This document shows, in pieces, positions 1 through 8,018 of a stretch of DNA of 20,728 bases; positions within the stretch are counted from its first letter, which is position 1, and the number at the start of each line of letters is the position of its first letter. This DNA is from Bacteroidales bacterium H3. Its GTDB lineage: Bacteria > Bacteroidota > Bacteroidia > Bacteroidales > Muribaculaceae. The DNA is taken from assembly GCA_001701135.1 (NCBI GenBank), contig DAAN01000010.1, forward strand, positions 1 through 20,728, written 5' to 3'. Below the pieces are notes generated by a model, which was not told the DNA's origin, did no database searches, and worked only from the letters and a program-made list of their open reading frames with translations. A program made the position numbers and the translations under genes.

Positions 1-70
1 CAAATCGACCCCGGGCGTCTTTGTCTTGTATGCAGTGTATTTGACTGCGACTGCCCATCCGGGTAGAATA

Positions 71-101
71 AGCGCTGTGTCAGGTGTTTTGACACAGCGC
101 T
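71..101 (-). terminator. Hairpin after the DUF1080 lipoprotein gene
   Basis: A perfect 12-bp inverted repeat, AGCGCTGTGTCA (71-82) and TGACACAGCGCT (90-101), encloses a 7-nt loop about 50 nt beyond the stop codon of the lipoprotein gene. On the minus strand it is followed by TATTCTACCC, which is only weakly U-rich, so this is a probable rather than textbook intrinsic terminator. It could serve transcription from both sides. Bases 1-70 hold nothing else I can assign. Confidence 0.65.
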
Positions 102-150
102 GTGGGGTAATGGCTTTATTCCTTAATGTCTTTTGTGGATTCGATGTGTG

Positions 151-1437
151 TCAGAGTGGCTGGATCACGATGTCTTTCCAAAGCACTTTTATGTCGCCGC
201 CTTCGTGAATCTGAAGGGCGATGCGGCCTTGGGCTTTGCCTATTTTTTCGTCGTGAATGTCGGTCATCGGTTTGCCGTTGAGCCATGTCTGGACATGGTC
301 GCCGACTACTTTCAGCCGCAGGTCGTTCCATTCTCCTTCTTTAAGGATATCTTCTTTGTCGTCGGGAATCTGATAGAGCCAGCCGCGACCGTAGCTTTCA
401 TATATGCCTCCTGTGTCGTTGCCTTTGGGGGCTACTTCGCATTGCCAGCCATGTATTTTCACGGGTGGCTCGACAAATGAACGGAAGAATACGCCTGAAT
501 TGCCGTTGGTGACTTGTTTGAATTTCAATGTCAGGTCGAAGTCTTTATAGTATTGGTTGGTGGCAAAATAGCCGTATTGTTTGTCGGGACCGTTTTCGCA
601 GACGAGTATATCGTTTTCGTTGACATACCATTTCTCAGTGCCATAGTTGGTCCATCCTTTGAGTTCCCGGCCATCTATCAGGTTTCTGGCCTGTTTGTGC
701 TTTTTGGGAAGCTGTTTGATTTTTATATTACGGAATGAAGCGGGGGAGCCATGGTCCTGGAGGCATATTGCGCCGGTTTCGGCCAATCCGTATTCGGGTG
801 CATTGGTCCATTTTCCGCTGTTTTTGCGTTTGAACCAGTCGTCGGTCCATGCTTCGAATTCCAGGATTTTGTGGCCGTTGAGCCAATGTTCCACATGGCC
901 GTTGTCGAATACGATTCGCGAATTGTTCCACTGCCCGGGAGGGTTTACGAATAGGGAGTCGGGATCGGGAATGTGCATTGCGTAGTCTACGCCAAGGCGT
1001 TGCCACGATTCGAGTTTTTCGGGTGCATTTTCTTTTTCCCAGCCGTCGTTGTCGATAAGCTGATATTCGGGGCCGGTGACATAGGGCACTTTGAAATATG
1101 GATCCTCCACAACATGATATAAAATGCCGGAATTGCCTCCGTGTGACAGTTTCCAGTCCCAGTCGAGGATAAAATTGTCGAATTGGCGGTCGGTGACAAT
1201 GTATCCCGAGAGGTCGCTGCCGTCGCCGTGAGCCTGGATGACGCCGTCGACAACGTGCCATGGCTCTGTGAGGGTATCGCCGTTATAGTCCTTCCAGCCT
1301 TTCATTGTTTTGCCGTCGAAGAGCAGTTCCCATCCGTCGGCGATTTCCTGTGGTGTGAGTGTGTTGTTTTTTGGGGGTGAGCATGAGGCAATAAGGCCAA
1401 CGCCAATGCCCATGCCGACCAGTAAGAATTTTTTCAT
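151..1437 (-). CDS. Lipoprotein with two tandem DUF1080 (3-keto-disaccharide hydrolase) domains
   Basis: This 428-residue protein starts with a lipoprotein signal peptide (MKKFLLVGMG..., lipobox LIASC, lipidated Cys19), so it should be anchored in a membrane facing the periplasm or surface. Two homologous halves follow. Domain 1 (about 35-242) opens with LFDGKTMKGW and contains GGNSGILY; domain 2 (about 252-428) opens with LIDGRELKGW and contains NGNSGVFF. Both have the concanavalin-like fold signature of DUF1080 (Pfam PF06439), and both end in a matching H-V-x-x-W-L-N-G stretch (HVEHWLNG, HVQTWLNG). Members of this family are reported to act on 3-keto-glycosides, but no substrate can be read from the sequence. 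The gene seems to be transcribed alone: recA lies upstream behind two terminators and a promoter-like element lies just before the start. Family assignment is firm; the enzymatic role is family knowledge only. Confidence 0.9.
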   Translation of the reverse strand: MKKFLLVGMGIGVGLIASCSPPKNNTLTPQEIADGWELLFDGKTMKGWKDYNGDTLTEPWHVVDGVIQAHGDGSDLSGYIVTDRQFDNFILDWDWKLSHGGNSGILYHVVEDPYFKVPYVTGPEYQLIDNDGWEKENAPEKLESWQRLGVDYAMHIPDPDSLFVNPPGQWNNSRIVFDNGHVEHWLNGHKILEFEAWTDDWFKRKNSGKWTNAPEYGLAETGAICLQDHGSPASFRNIKIKQLPKKHKQARNLIDGRELKGWTNYGTEKWYVNENDILVCENGPDKQYGYFATNQYYKDFDLTLKFKQVTNGNSGVFFRSFVEPPVKIHGWQCEVAPKGNDTGGIYESYGRGWLYQIPDDKEDILKEGEWNDLRLKVVGDHVQTWLNGKPMTDIHDEKIGKAQGRIALQIHEGGDIKVLWKDIVIQPL

Positions 1438-1474
1438 GGAATGTATTGAAATTTGGTTATTGGGATATTTATTG

Positions 1475-1482
1475 CAAAAATA
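1475..1482 (-). promoter_or_regulatory. Bacteroidetes -7 element for the lipoprotein gene
   Basis: On the minus strand this reads TATTTTTG, matching the Bacteroidetes -7 consensus TAnnTTTG. It lies about 38 nt before the ATG, after the second terminator. The expected -33 TTG is not clear (TTTA is the best nearby), so only half of the promoter is well supported. Confidence 0.5.
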
Positions 1483-1571
1483 ATAAAATTTATTGTAAAC
1501 ATGCTCTTATTGCCGTTATTTTCGTGCCGTAGATGCTCGAATAGTCAAGTGTTTTTAGCATGGGCAAAAAA

Positions 1572-1601
1572 AACGAGGCTCGCCTCACGGTGCTCCTCGT
1601 T
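1572..1601 (-). terminator. Second, orphan intrinsic terminator between recA and the lipoprotein gene
   Basis: AACGAGG (1572-1578) pairs with CCTCGTT (1595-1601), and the interior can form further GC-rich pairing. On the minus strand the stem runs directly into eight Ts, the classic form of a Rho-independent terminator. It lies about 90 nt downstream of the recA terminator with no gene between, so it is either a backup terminator or the end of an unannotated short transcript. Confidence 0.75.
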
Positions 1602-1688
1602 AAATAATAAACCAATCATTATCACATTTCTTGCAATGGAAAAAGTAATTTTGCTATGTACTTATTAAACGACAGGCAATAAAAAAAG

Positions 1689-1723
1689 TTCAGTCTTTGC
1701 GATTTTTTTTCGCAAAGACTGAA
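1689..1723. terminator. Strong bidirectional terminator after recA
   Basis: A perfect 14-bp stem, TTCAGTCTTTGCGA (1689-1702) and TCGCAAAGACTGAA (1710-1723), closes a 7-nt T loop. It is flanked by nine Ts on the plus strand (1724-1732) and by a run of A (seven Ts on the minus strand) at the other side, so it can stop transcription in both directions. It lies about 100 nt after the recA stop codon. Confidence 0.9.
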
Positions 1724-1821
1724 TTTTTTTTTGTTGTTGATCTCTTGTTTGTCTGCCGGGGATGCCCTGAATAAGTGTGTGGAGTGTCGCAGAATGCGTC
1801 CCGGGAGGCTTGGCGGGCGGT

Positions 1822-3051
1822 TTATTCTTCTTCGAGGGTGAAGTCTTCGTCGAGTTCGTCGTCGAGGTTGACGTCGCTCAGATCATCTTCCTCGCTTTCA
1901 TAGAGGGAGTCGGAGGATTCTTTGGAGGCTGATGCGGCGCTTTTACCTGTGGATGCGGATGAGCTTCCGGCAGAGGATTTGGAGGATTTCTTGGTATTGT
2001 GTAGTTCGGGATTGTTAAGAGCTTCCATTATTTTTGCCTCCAGTTCCTCGGCGAGTTCGGGGTTGTCATCGATCACTGCTTTGGCTGCGTCGCGTCCCTG
2101 GGCGAGTTTCTGGCCGTTGTAGCTGAACCATGAGCCTGATTTCTGGATGATGTTGTATTCAACTCCGAGATCGATGATTTCTGATGCACGCGATATGCCG
2201 GTGCCAAACATTATGTCGAATTCGCAGCGTTTGAACGGAGGTGCCACTTTGTTTTTGACTACTTTGACTTTGGCGTGTTTGCCGAGGACATTGTCGCCAT
2301 CTTTTATTGCGGTGCCCGGGCGGATGTCTACGCGGACTGATGCGTAGAATTTCAGCGCGTTGCCGCCGGTGGTGGTTTCGGAGGGGCCGAACATTACGCC
2401 GATTTTTTCGCGGAGCTGGTTGATGAAGATGCAGACGGTGTTTGTACGGGCGATTGTGCCTGTGAGTTTGCGCATTGCCTGCGACATCAGGCGTGCCTGC
2501 AGACCTACATTCTTATCGCCCATGTCTCCTTCGATTTCGCTTTTGGGAGTGAGCGCGGCCACGGAGTCGATCACGAGAATGTCGATGGCTGATGAGCGGA
2601 TTAGCTGTTCGGCTATTTCGAGCGCCTGCTCGCCGTTGTCGGGCTGGGCAATGAGCAGGTTGGTGACATCTACACCGAGCTTCTCGGCATAGAAGCGGTC
2701 GAAGGCATGTTCGGCGTCGATCATGGCTGCGATGCCTCCCATTTTCTGCGCTTCGGCGATAGCGTGGAGAGCCAGTGTGGTCTTGCCGGAAGATTCGGGG
2801 CCGAAGATCTCAATGATTCGTCCACGGGGAAAACCACCCACTCCGAGGGCATAATTGAGGCCAATGGAACCGGAGGGAATCACGTCGACGGGTTCGATGT
2901 TTTCGTCGCCGAGTTTCATGATGGCTCCGCGGCCATAATCTTTTTCTATGTTGTTTAGTGCCTGGGTAAGGGCGTTGAGTTTGGCCTGTTTGGGGTCAAT
3001 CTCTTTGCCGGCTTTTTTCACGGCTGCTTTTTTTTCGGTTTTCTTTTCCAT
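1822..3051 (-). CDS. recA: Recombinase RecA with an extended serine-rich, acidic C-terminal tail
   Basis: RecA forms ATP-dependent filaments on single-stranded DNA, drives strand exchange in homologous recombination, and triggers LexA cleavage where LexA is present. The sequence shows the Walker A motif GPESSGKT (84-91), the catalytic glutamate in IDAEH (Glu114), Walker B LVIDS (about 159-163), the L1 loop region ([10 protein letters not shown], about 174-183) and the L2 region from [12 protein letters not shown] (about 220-231). The core is intact. At 409 residues it is longer than the usual roughly 345-350. There is a lysine-rich N-terminal lead ([13 protein letters not shown]) and, from about residue 354, a Lys/Ser/Ala-rich linker followed by an acidic end ([10 protein letters not shown]...FTLEEE). 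A -7 element at 3099-3106 suggests its own promoter, although ispF lies only 114 bp upstream and read-through is possible. A strong terminator follows. Confidence 0.99.
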   Translation of the reverse strand: MEKKTEKKAAVKKAGKEIDPKQAKLNALTQALNNIEKDYGRGAIMKLGDENIEPVDVIPSGSIGLNYALGVGGFPRGRIIEIFGPESSGKTTLALHAIAEAQKMGGIAAMIDAEHAFDRFYAEKLGVDVTNLLIAQPDNGEQALEIAEQLIRSSAIDILVIDSVAALTPKSEIEGDMGDKNVGLQARLMSQAMRKLTGTIARTNTVCIFINQLREKIGVMFGPSETTTGGNALKFYASVRVDIRPGTAIKDGDNVLGKHAKVKVVKNKVAPPFKRCEFDIMFGTGISRASEIIDLGVEYNIIQKSGSWFSYNGQKLAQGRDAAKAVIDDNPELAEELEAKIMEALNNPELHNTKKSSKSSAGSSSASTGKSAASASKESSDSLYESEEDDLSDVNLDDELDEDFTLEEE

Positions 3052-3098
3052 GTATGGTGGTTGTTGTTTGTTTTTCGCTGGATATATGTTCTATGATG

Positions 3099-3106
3099 CA
3101 AAGATA
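3099..3106 (-). promoter_or_regulatory. Bacteroidetes -7 element before recA
   Basis: The minus strand reads TATCTTTG, an exact TAnnTTTG match, 47 nt before the recA ATG in the 114-bp gap after ispF. No good TTG is seen at the -33 position. No LexA-type operator was recognised by eye. A separate recA promoter in addition to operon read-through is likely. Confidence 0.5.
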
Positions 3107-3165
3107 GTGCACGGATGTGTGATATTCGTGCCCTGCTGAGTTAAAATGTGTGAAAGGTAAGAGGG

Positions 3166-3651
3166 TTACCGAGGCAGGGATGTAAGGAGTGACGATGCCT
3201 GGGCGGCGATGCCCTCGGCGCGGCCGGTGAAGCCGAGGTGTTCGGTGGTGGTGGCTTTTACGGAGACGCAGTCGGCGGGCAGGCCGAGGTCGGCTGCTAC
3301 GTTGGCTATCATCTGCGGGATGAAGGGGAGGAGCTTGGGAGCCTGCGCGATGATCGTGACGTCGACGTTAACGGGAATCAGCGAGCGTTCGCGTCGGATT
3401 ATGGCGAGCGCCTCGCGCAGCAGCACGCGCGAATCCGCGCCTTTGTAACGGGGGTCGGAGTCGGGGAAGTGGTAACCGATGTCGCGCAGGGCTGCAGCGC
3501 CCAGGAGCGCATCTGTGAGGGCGTGGAGGGCAACATCGGCATCGCTGTGCCCGAGGAGTCCTTTCTCAAACGGGATATTTACTCCGCAGAGAATCAGTTG
3601 CCGCCCTTCGACAAGGCGGTGCACATCGTAGCCGTTACCGATTCTGAACAT
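3166..3651 (-). CDS. ispF: 2-C-methyl-D-erythritol 2,4-cyclodiphosphate synthase (IspF)
   Basis: IspF converts CDP-methylerythritol 2-phosphate to methylerythritol 2,4-cyclodiphosphate with release of CMP, in the cytoplasmic MEP pathway for isoprenoids. The 161-residue length is normal for the family. The start motif GNGYDVHRL supplies two metal ligands (Asp9, His11), [19 protein letters not shown] carries the third (His43), DIGYHFPD follows, and the C-terminal [16 protein letters not shown] is the nucleotide-binding signature. All key residues are present. It is the last gene of the rdgB-porZ-unknown-porV-ispF run, 66 bp after porV. I recall the same porV/ispF adjacency in Porphyromonas gingivalis, so this order is probably old. 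No direct functional link between IspF and secretion is implied. Confidence 0.98.
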   Translation of the reverse strand: MFRIGNGYDVHRLVEGRQLILCGVNIPFEKGLLGHSDADVALHALTDALLGAAALRDIGYHFPDSDPRYKGADSRVLLREALAIIRRERSLIPVNVDVTIIAQAPKLLPFIPQMIANVAADLGLPADCVSVKATTTEHLGFTGRAEGIAAQASSLLTSLPR

Positions 3652-3717
3652 GTTGCTGTAGCTTGAATGAATATCGCGGGAAGACCGTGGCGTTTTATTT
3701 GCGGCGGCCGTATCATT

Positions 3718-4947
3718 TTATTTGCGTCGGCCGAGGAGATCGCGCAGGCCGTCCATGTCGAATGAGAGGGTGAAGCGCAGAGTCTGGTCGAGGGGCGATG
3801 ACTGGGCGGTCGCGAGCATGTAGGCTGCGTCGAGACGGACCACATTGAGTGAGAATCCTGCGCCGAAACCGAAATACTGGCGGTTGCCTTTGTACTGGCT
3901 CTCGTGATAGTAGCCGGTGCGGAGGAAGAATTGCTGATTATAGTTGTATTCGGCGCCGATCGAGTAGCTGATTTCACGCAACTCCTCCTTGAAGCCGCCC
4001 GGCGCGTCGGTAAATGATTTGAAGATGCCTGAAATAGGCGAGATGTTTTCCCAGTCGTTGACGGCTTTGGAGTAGGCCGCTTCGTCTACTACGCCATCTT
4101 CGTCGGTGTAATCGCTGCGGCGGGGACGGGTGGGCACCAGAAGCTTGTTGAGATCGAGGTTGATGGCGAGGTTGTGGTAGTCGGCAAGGGGGAAGGTGAA
4201 AGATGTGCCGAGGCGCAGGTTGGTGGGGAGAAATGCGGGAGCCATCCCTTCGGGCGAGATCTTGGTACCGATGTTGGAGATGTCCCAGCCCCAGGCAAAC
4301 TGGCATTCGCTCTGCCCGATAATGGGATATGTGACGAAATAACCTGAAATGTCGGCCGCGAAGGCCGATGCGCCGCTGGGCTGTGCCGATGTGGATGATG
4401 AGCCGAACCCGAGGTCGGAATAGATATAGCGCATTACCACGCCCATGGAGAATTTCTCGGAAAGTTTGCGGGAGTAACCGAGGTCAAACGCCAGTTCGTA
4501 GGGGTTGATGGTCTCGACCACACCTCCTAAACTCTCGGAGGAGACTTCGCCGAGCGAGAAATAGCGGAGCGATGCCGAAATGGCCTGATTGTCGCCCGAG
4601 CCTATCTTCCAGTATCCGGCGAGGTTCGCCAGAAAGATGTCATTGACGAGTTTGCGCAGCCACGGGGTGTAGCTCAGCGCCACGGCCCCCTGCGAGTAAG
4701 CAAAAGCATATTTCGAGGGGTTCCAGTACTGCGAGTTGGCATCGGGATCGGTGGCGGCACCGATGTCGCCCATGGAGGCTCCGCGGGCGTCGGGAGCGAT
4801 GCTGAGCGAGGGGACGCCGGTCTGCACGGGGTTGAAATCGTTTTTGATCTCATCCCCTTTGGCGGCAGCCGTGGAGGGTATGATGAGGGCTGCTGCGACG
4901 AGCAGTGCGGCAAGGCTGGAGAGAGTATTTCGGAGGCTGATTTTCAT
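3718..4947 (-). CDS. porV: Type IX secretion system outer-membrane protein PorV (LptO)
   Basis: PorV is a FadL-like outer-membrane beta-barrel that binds the C-terminal domains of T9SS cargo leaving the Sov channel and delivers them to the PorU attachment complex. This 409-residue protein has a signal peptide (MKISLRNTLSSLAALLVAAA..., likely cut near STAAA-KG). It then has the family N-terminal pattern GVPSLSIAPDARGASMGDIG with DPDANSQYWNPSKYAFA, followed by alternating amphipathic strands rich in aromatic residues to a C-terminal strand ending in DGLRDLLGRRK. Length is close to P. gingivalis PorV. It lies 30 bp after the 176-residue unknown gene and 66 bp before ispF, and porZ is two genes upstream. 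The related PorQ or PorP families are less likely, because the N-terminal signature and the neighbours favour PorV. PorU itself is not in this window. Confidence 0.92.
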   Translation of the reverse strand: MKISLRNTLSSLAALLVAAALIIPSTAAAKGDEIKNDFNPVQTGVPSLSIAPDARGASMGDIGAATDPDANSQYWNPSKYAFAYSQGAVALSYTPWLRKLVNDIFLANLAGYWKIGSGDNQAISASLRYFSLGEVSSESLGGVVETINPYELAFDLGYSRKLSEKFSMGVVMRYIYSDLGFGSSSTSAQPSGASAFAADISGYFVTYPIIGQSECQFAWGWDISNIGTKISPEGMAPAFLPTNLRLGTSFTFPLADYHNLAINLDLNKLLVPTRPRRSDYTDEDGVVDEAAYSKAVNDWENISPISGIFKSFTDAPGGFKEELREISYSIGAEYNYNQQFFLRTGYYHESQYKGNRQYFGFGAGFSLNVVRLDAAYMLATAQSSPLDQTLRFTLSFDMDGLRDLLGRRK

Positions 4948-4977
4948 TGACTGAATGATTTCGTATTAAACAAGCTC

Positions 4978-5508
4978 TTAAAGACGCTGCAGGGGGATGA
5001 AATGGGCGAGAATGCGGTCGCGGTCGAGCGAGCGGGCCGAGTTGAGCTCGCGGACCATGGAATCGACGGCTGCGGCGACAGTGGGGTTGCGGAGCACGCG
5101 TGCGATATAGTCGAATGACCGGCTGCAGACCGATTCGACTTCGGTCTCGGTGAGGCCGCACGAAGCGTCGCCTTCGTCGGTCAGGGCGCTGAACACGAGC
5201 GATTTCACATTGTTGGCAAGCTCGGAGTGGCGGCGCGACAGGGAACGCGAGAGCACGTTGCCGATGACCATGGCCGAAAGAATCTGGAAATTGCGGAACG
5301 ATTCCTTCCACACTGCTTTGACCGAAAGATTGGGATTGGAGGGCGCGAAGAAGTCGGCCGAAAGGGTCAGCCCGAGGTCGGCGGGGGCGTCGATGCTGAT
5401 GTTGTCGATAAACTGCTCGGCGTCGTAGATGTAGAGTGCGAGCGCCATGCCGCAAAGACCGTAGGCCCGGTCTTCGGCATCGGCATATTTCAGAGAAGCT
5501 GAGGGCAT
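4978..5508 (-). CDS. Unknown 176-residue protein between porZ and porV
   Basis: I do not recognise a named domain. The protein has no signal peptide or membrane segment and is therefore probably cytoplasmic. It looks mostly alpha-helical and mildly acidic in its N-terminal part (DAEDRAYGLCGMALALYIYDAEQF at about 10-33), with a conserved-looking middle (KAVWKESFRNFQILSAMVIGNVLSR) and a C-terminal helical part rich in Arg, Ser and Glu. It contains three cysteines at scattered positions and no obvious metal or nucleotide-binding motif. It lies 54 bp after porZ and 30 bp before porV, clearly in the same transcription unit. The ATG at 5506-5508 is the first in frame with an AT-rich leader. Its position between two T9SS genes makes a role in expression or assembly of that system possible, but this rests on context only. 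That it is a real gene is well supported by tight packing and its full-length frame. Confidence 0.85.
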   Translation of the reverse strand: MPSASLKYADAEDRAYGLCGMALALYIYDAEQFIDNISIDAPADLGLTLSADFFAPSNPNLSVKAVWKESFRNFQILSAMVIGNVLSRSLSRRHSELANNVKSLVFSALTDEGDASCGLTETEVESVCSRSFDYIARVLRNPTVAAAVDSMVRELNSARSLDRDRILAHFIPLQRL

Positions 5509-5524
5509 ATTAGGAATTCGATAT

Positions 5525-5559
5525 GTAAATGACCGTCAGGTGCCTGAGGGTGTATTTAC
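5525..5559 (-). repeat. Imperfect hairpin in the porZ/unknown-gene gap
   Basis: GTAAAT (5525-5530) pairs with ATTTAC (5554-5559), ACC (5532-5534) with GGT (5549-5551), and TCAG with CTGA around a central GTGC. The structure fills most of the 54-bp gap directly after the porZ stop. There is no U-tract on the minus strand, so a processing or stability element is as likely as a terminator. Confidence 0.45.
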
Positions 5560-5562
5560 TTT

Positions 5563-7941
5563 TCAATTGATTACCATGATTTTGGTGACACAGCTGTCGC
5601 CGCTCTGATCCGAAGTTCCCGAGGAGGCAAAGACGTAGTAGACCCCGGTCTTGACGCGGTCGCCGGCGGCGTTGCAGCCGTCCCACGTGATGAGACCGCC
5701 CTCTGAGCGCCCCTGGAAGAAGACGTTGCCTGCGGCGTCGGCGATTTTTACCAGAGTGTTGTCCATCAGACCGGTGATGGTGATCCATCCGGTGTAGTCG
5801 GGGCGCACGGGGTTGGGATAGGCGTAGACTTCGTCGAGATTGTCGGATGCGGGAGCTGAGGTGGAGCTGTATTCCGAAACACCTTCGAGGCTGGTGAAGA
5901 ACACGCTCGAGGAGTTACGGTCGCAGGCCACCGAGTTGATTTTGTTGGAGGGAAGGGGAGAGTTCATGCTGGTGAAATTCTCGATGATGCGGGTGCCATC
6001 CTCGCTGACGAGGTAGACGCCCGAGTCGTAGGTCGAGATCCACTTGCGGTTGGAGTTGTCGGAGTCGATGCAGCTTACCGACTGCGCGTTGCAGAGATAG
6101 TCGGCAAGGTTTGTTCCGTCGTTACGGGGCACTTTCAGGCGGCGCACGGTGGCGGTGGAGGAGGTGACTTTCGAAGGATCGGTGATTTCGAAGAGACCGT
6201 TGTTGACGGCAACCCACAGGCGTCCGTCGCGGTCTTCGTGCAGCCACTGGATGTGCTGGAAGTCAAGCTGAATGTTGTCCTGGTCAATGAATTTGTCGAC
6301 GAGGACAACCTTGTAGCCGGCAGGGTCGCCCGAGGCTCCCTGATGGACGAATGAAAGCTGATTGGCCCATGCGCCGCGGGCTACCACTATGGTGTTGGAT
6401 TTCCGGAGAGTGAGGGCGCGGGTGGTTCGGTATACGTTAGTCACGGTGACGCTCTTCATTGCGGCCCCGGCCTCCGCGGCATCGTGAAGCTTGTCGTAGG
6501 GGATGACCTTGAGCTGATCAACATCGCTGCCGGGAGTTTCCTGAATGGCGATCAGATTGTTGAAATTATCAAATCCGAGATAGGCTATACGGTATCCCCA
6601 GTTATCGTAGAGCGATGAGTTTGACTTGTTGAGCAGCCAGTCTGTTTTTCCGTTTTTGAAACGGTAAATGCCCTGGTTGTCAACTGATACATAGATGACT
6701 GATGGATCGATGGGATCCTGCACCACCCATTGTTGCTGGTCGGAGACATTGATGTCGGGAGTGATGTCGGCAAATCCCTCGCCTTTGGAGTAACTCGACA
6801 GGTTGAAGCGCGACACCGGAGTGGTGAGTATATATGAACTCAGTAAGTTCTGGCGGGCGTTCCAAAAGAATATCGAACCGTCGGGCTGGCGGAGGCTGAA
6901 TGCGAGGTTAATGGCCGAGAAGGGCTGTTTGCCGAGTTTGTCGGATGTCTGGACGGGATGGGATGCATCGGTGAGGTCGAATGAGCAGACGCCGTCGGAA
7001 AAACCTGCCCACACCTGGCCAAGACCCTTTAAAGCGGTTTTCACGGAGCCTTTGAGAGCCGCAGGCGCGGCAATGCGCTCAGGCGCGCCGGGGGCGCATT
7101 CGGCATCATAGATGGCGATATGGGAGTCGTTGACTACGGCGCATTTGCCGGGACCCATTGGCATGAGCGATGAGTTGGTGATGGCGTTGCCTGAAGCGTC
7201 GGTTGCCACCGGCCAGGTGACCGTGCCGTTTTCCCAATCGAAAGTGAGTACATAAGTACTGTTTGTGCCGCTTCTGGATGGGAGCAGAACGCGGTTTTCG
7301 CCTAATGGATATACGCCGCCGCGGGGAGCGACATAAATATCCTTGAAGAGTTTGAATTTGTCGAGCGACACAAGGTGGTCGGAAGCTTTGGCTACATAGG
7401 GGCGGTCGTTGTAGAAGAGCACCACCTTATCGCCCAGACCGGTGACGCAAGTCAGCGGTTGGTCGGTGTAGAGGGTTTCCACCACCTCGTTCTTGCGGTC
7501 GTTGTAGGTTACAAGGCCAAAAGAGGTGACTACATAGAAGCGGTCTTTCCCGAAGCCTATATCCTTGATCGAGGGGCTGCCGATGATGTTGGCGTCGGAG
7601 ATGTCGGAGAGACTTATCACCGAGCCGTTGTTGTTGATGCGGTCCATGTTGCCGTCGCTGTAGGCCACGATTATGTATTCACCCGACGGGTTGGGGTAAA
7701 TGCCGCTGACAAGACTGCCGTTGAGGTCGTTGGAAATATTGAGGGTGCGCACCTCGGAAGTGGCTTTGTCGACAGAAAGGAGCGAGGACCCCGATTGGAT
7801 GAACACCATGTCGGAGGTTTCGGCGAGAGTCGTCACTCCGCTGAAAGGGGTGTGGAGAGTCCAGCTGCCTGTGGCGAGCTGAGCCTTGGCGCCGGCGGCG
7901 CAGAGGATGAGTGAGAGGAGTATGGCGATTTTCTTGATCAT
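5563..7941 (-). CDS. porZ: PorZ-like T9SS surface protein (two beta-propellers plus C-terminal sorting domain)
   Basis: PorZ is a surface component of the T9SS attachment complex; in P. gingivalis it binds A-LPS and is needed for cargo anchoring. This 792-residue protein has a clear signal peptide (MIKKIAILLSLILCAAGAKA-Q). It then has a long propeller region with repeated blades such as DRFYVVTSFGLVTYN, DRDGRLWVAVNNGLFEI and NRKWISTYDSGVYLV, typical of the two-component-regulator propeller family. From about residue 706 it ends in a full T9SS type A domain (YAYPNPV... KTGVYYV... CVTKIMVIN). Length and order match PorZ (about 776 residues in P. gingivalis). It follows rdgB by 77 bp and precedes the unknown gene and porV, which supports PorZ over an ordinary propeller cargo protein. 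No histidine-kinase domain follows, so it is not a hybrid two-component sensor. Confidence 0.86.
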   Translation of the reverse strand: MIKKIAILLSLILCAAGAKAQLATGSWTLHTPFSGVTTLAETSDMVFIQSGSSLLSVDKATSEVRTLNISNDLNGSLVSGIYPNPSGEYIIVAYSDGNMDRINNNGSVISLSDISDANIIGSPSIKDIGFGKDRFYVVTSFGLVTYNDRKNEVVETLYTDQPLTCVTGLGDKVVLFYNDRPYVAKASDHLVSLDKFKLFKDIYVAPRGGVYPLGENRVLLPSRSGTNSTYVLTFDWENGTVTWPVATDASGNAITNSSLMPMGPGKCAVVNDSHIAIYDAECAPGAPERIAAPAALKGSVKTALKGLGQVWAGFSDGVCSFDLTDASHPVQTSDKLGKQPFSAINLAFSLRQPDGSIFFWNARQNLLSSYILTTPVSRFNLSSYSKGEGFADITPDINVSDQQQWVVQDPIDPSVIYVSVDNQGIYRFKNGKTDWLLNKSNSSLYDNWGYRIAYLGFDNFNNLIAIQETPGSDVDQLKVIPYDKLHDAAEAGAAMKSVTVTNVYRTTRALTLRKSNTIVVARGAWANQLSFVHQGASGDPAGYKVVLVDKFIDQDNIQLDFQHIQWLHEDRDGRLWVAVNNGLFEITDPSKVTSSTATVRRLKVPRNDGTNLADYLCNAQSVSCIDSDNSNRKWISTYDSGVYLVSEDGTRIIENFTSMNSPLPSNKINSVACDRNSSSVFFTSLEGVSEYSSTSAPASDNLDEVYAYPNPVRPDYTGWITITGLMDNTLVKIADAAGNVFFQGRSEGGLITWDGCNAAGDRVKTGVYYVFASSGTSDQSGDSCVTKIMVIN

Positions 7942-8018
7942 CGTGGTGTTGACAAAGAGTTATGCTGTAACTTGCAGTGATATTATTTTTTTACTTTCAT
8001 CGGGCGTAGGGCTTCCGG

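Larger units (their letters stand above)
1438..1821. other. 384-bp gap between recA and the lipoprotein gene
   Basis: This gap has no convincing coding sequence. The one ORF of note, 1453-1668 on the plus strand, runs through a terminator hairpin and has no family features. The gap contains, in the direction of transcription, the recA terminator (1689-1723), an AT-rich stretch of about 90 nt, a second minus-strand terminator (1572-1601), and a promoter-like element for the lipoprotein gene (1475-1482). Bases 1733-1821, just after recA, show no further structure that I can support. Confidence 0.7.

Noticed and set aside
1..66. Possible 3' end of a convergent plus-strand gene (frame ending PSG-stop at 64-66)
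   Set aside because: Only 21 codons are visible, rich in Cys and without family features; the adjacent hairpin could serve two genes, but this is too little to call.
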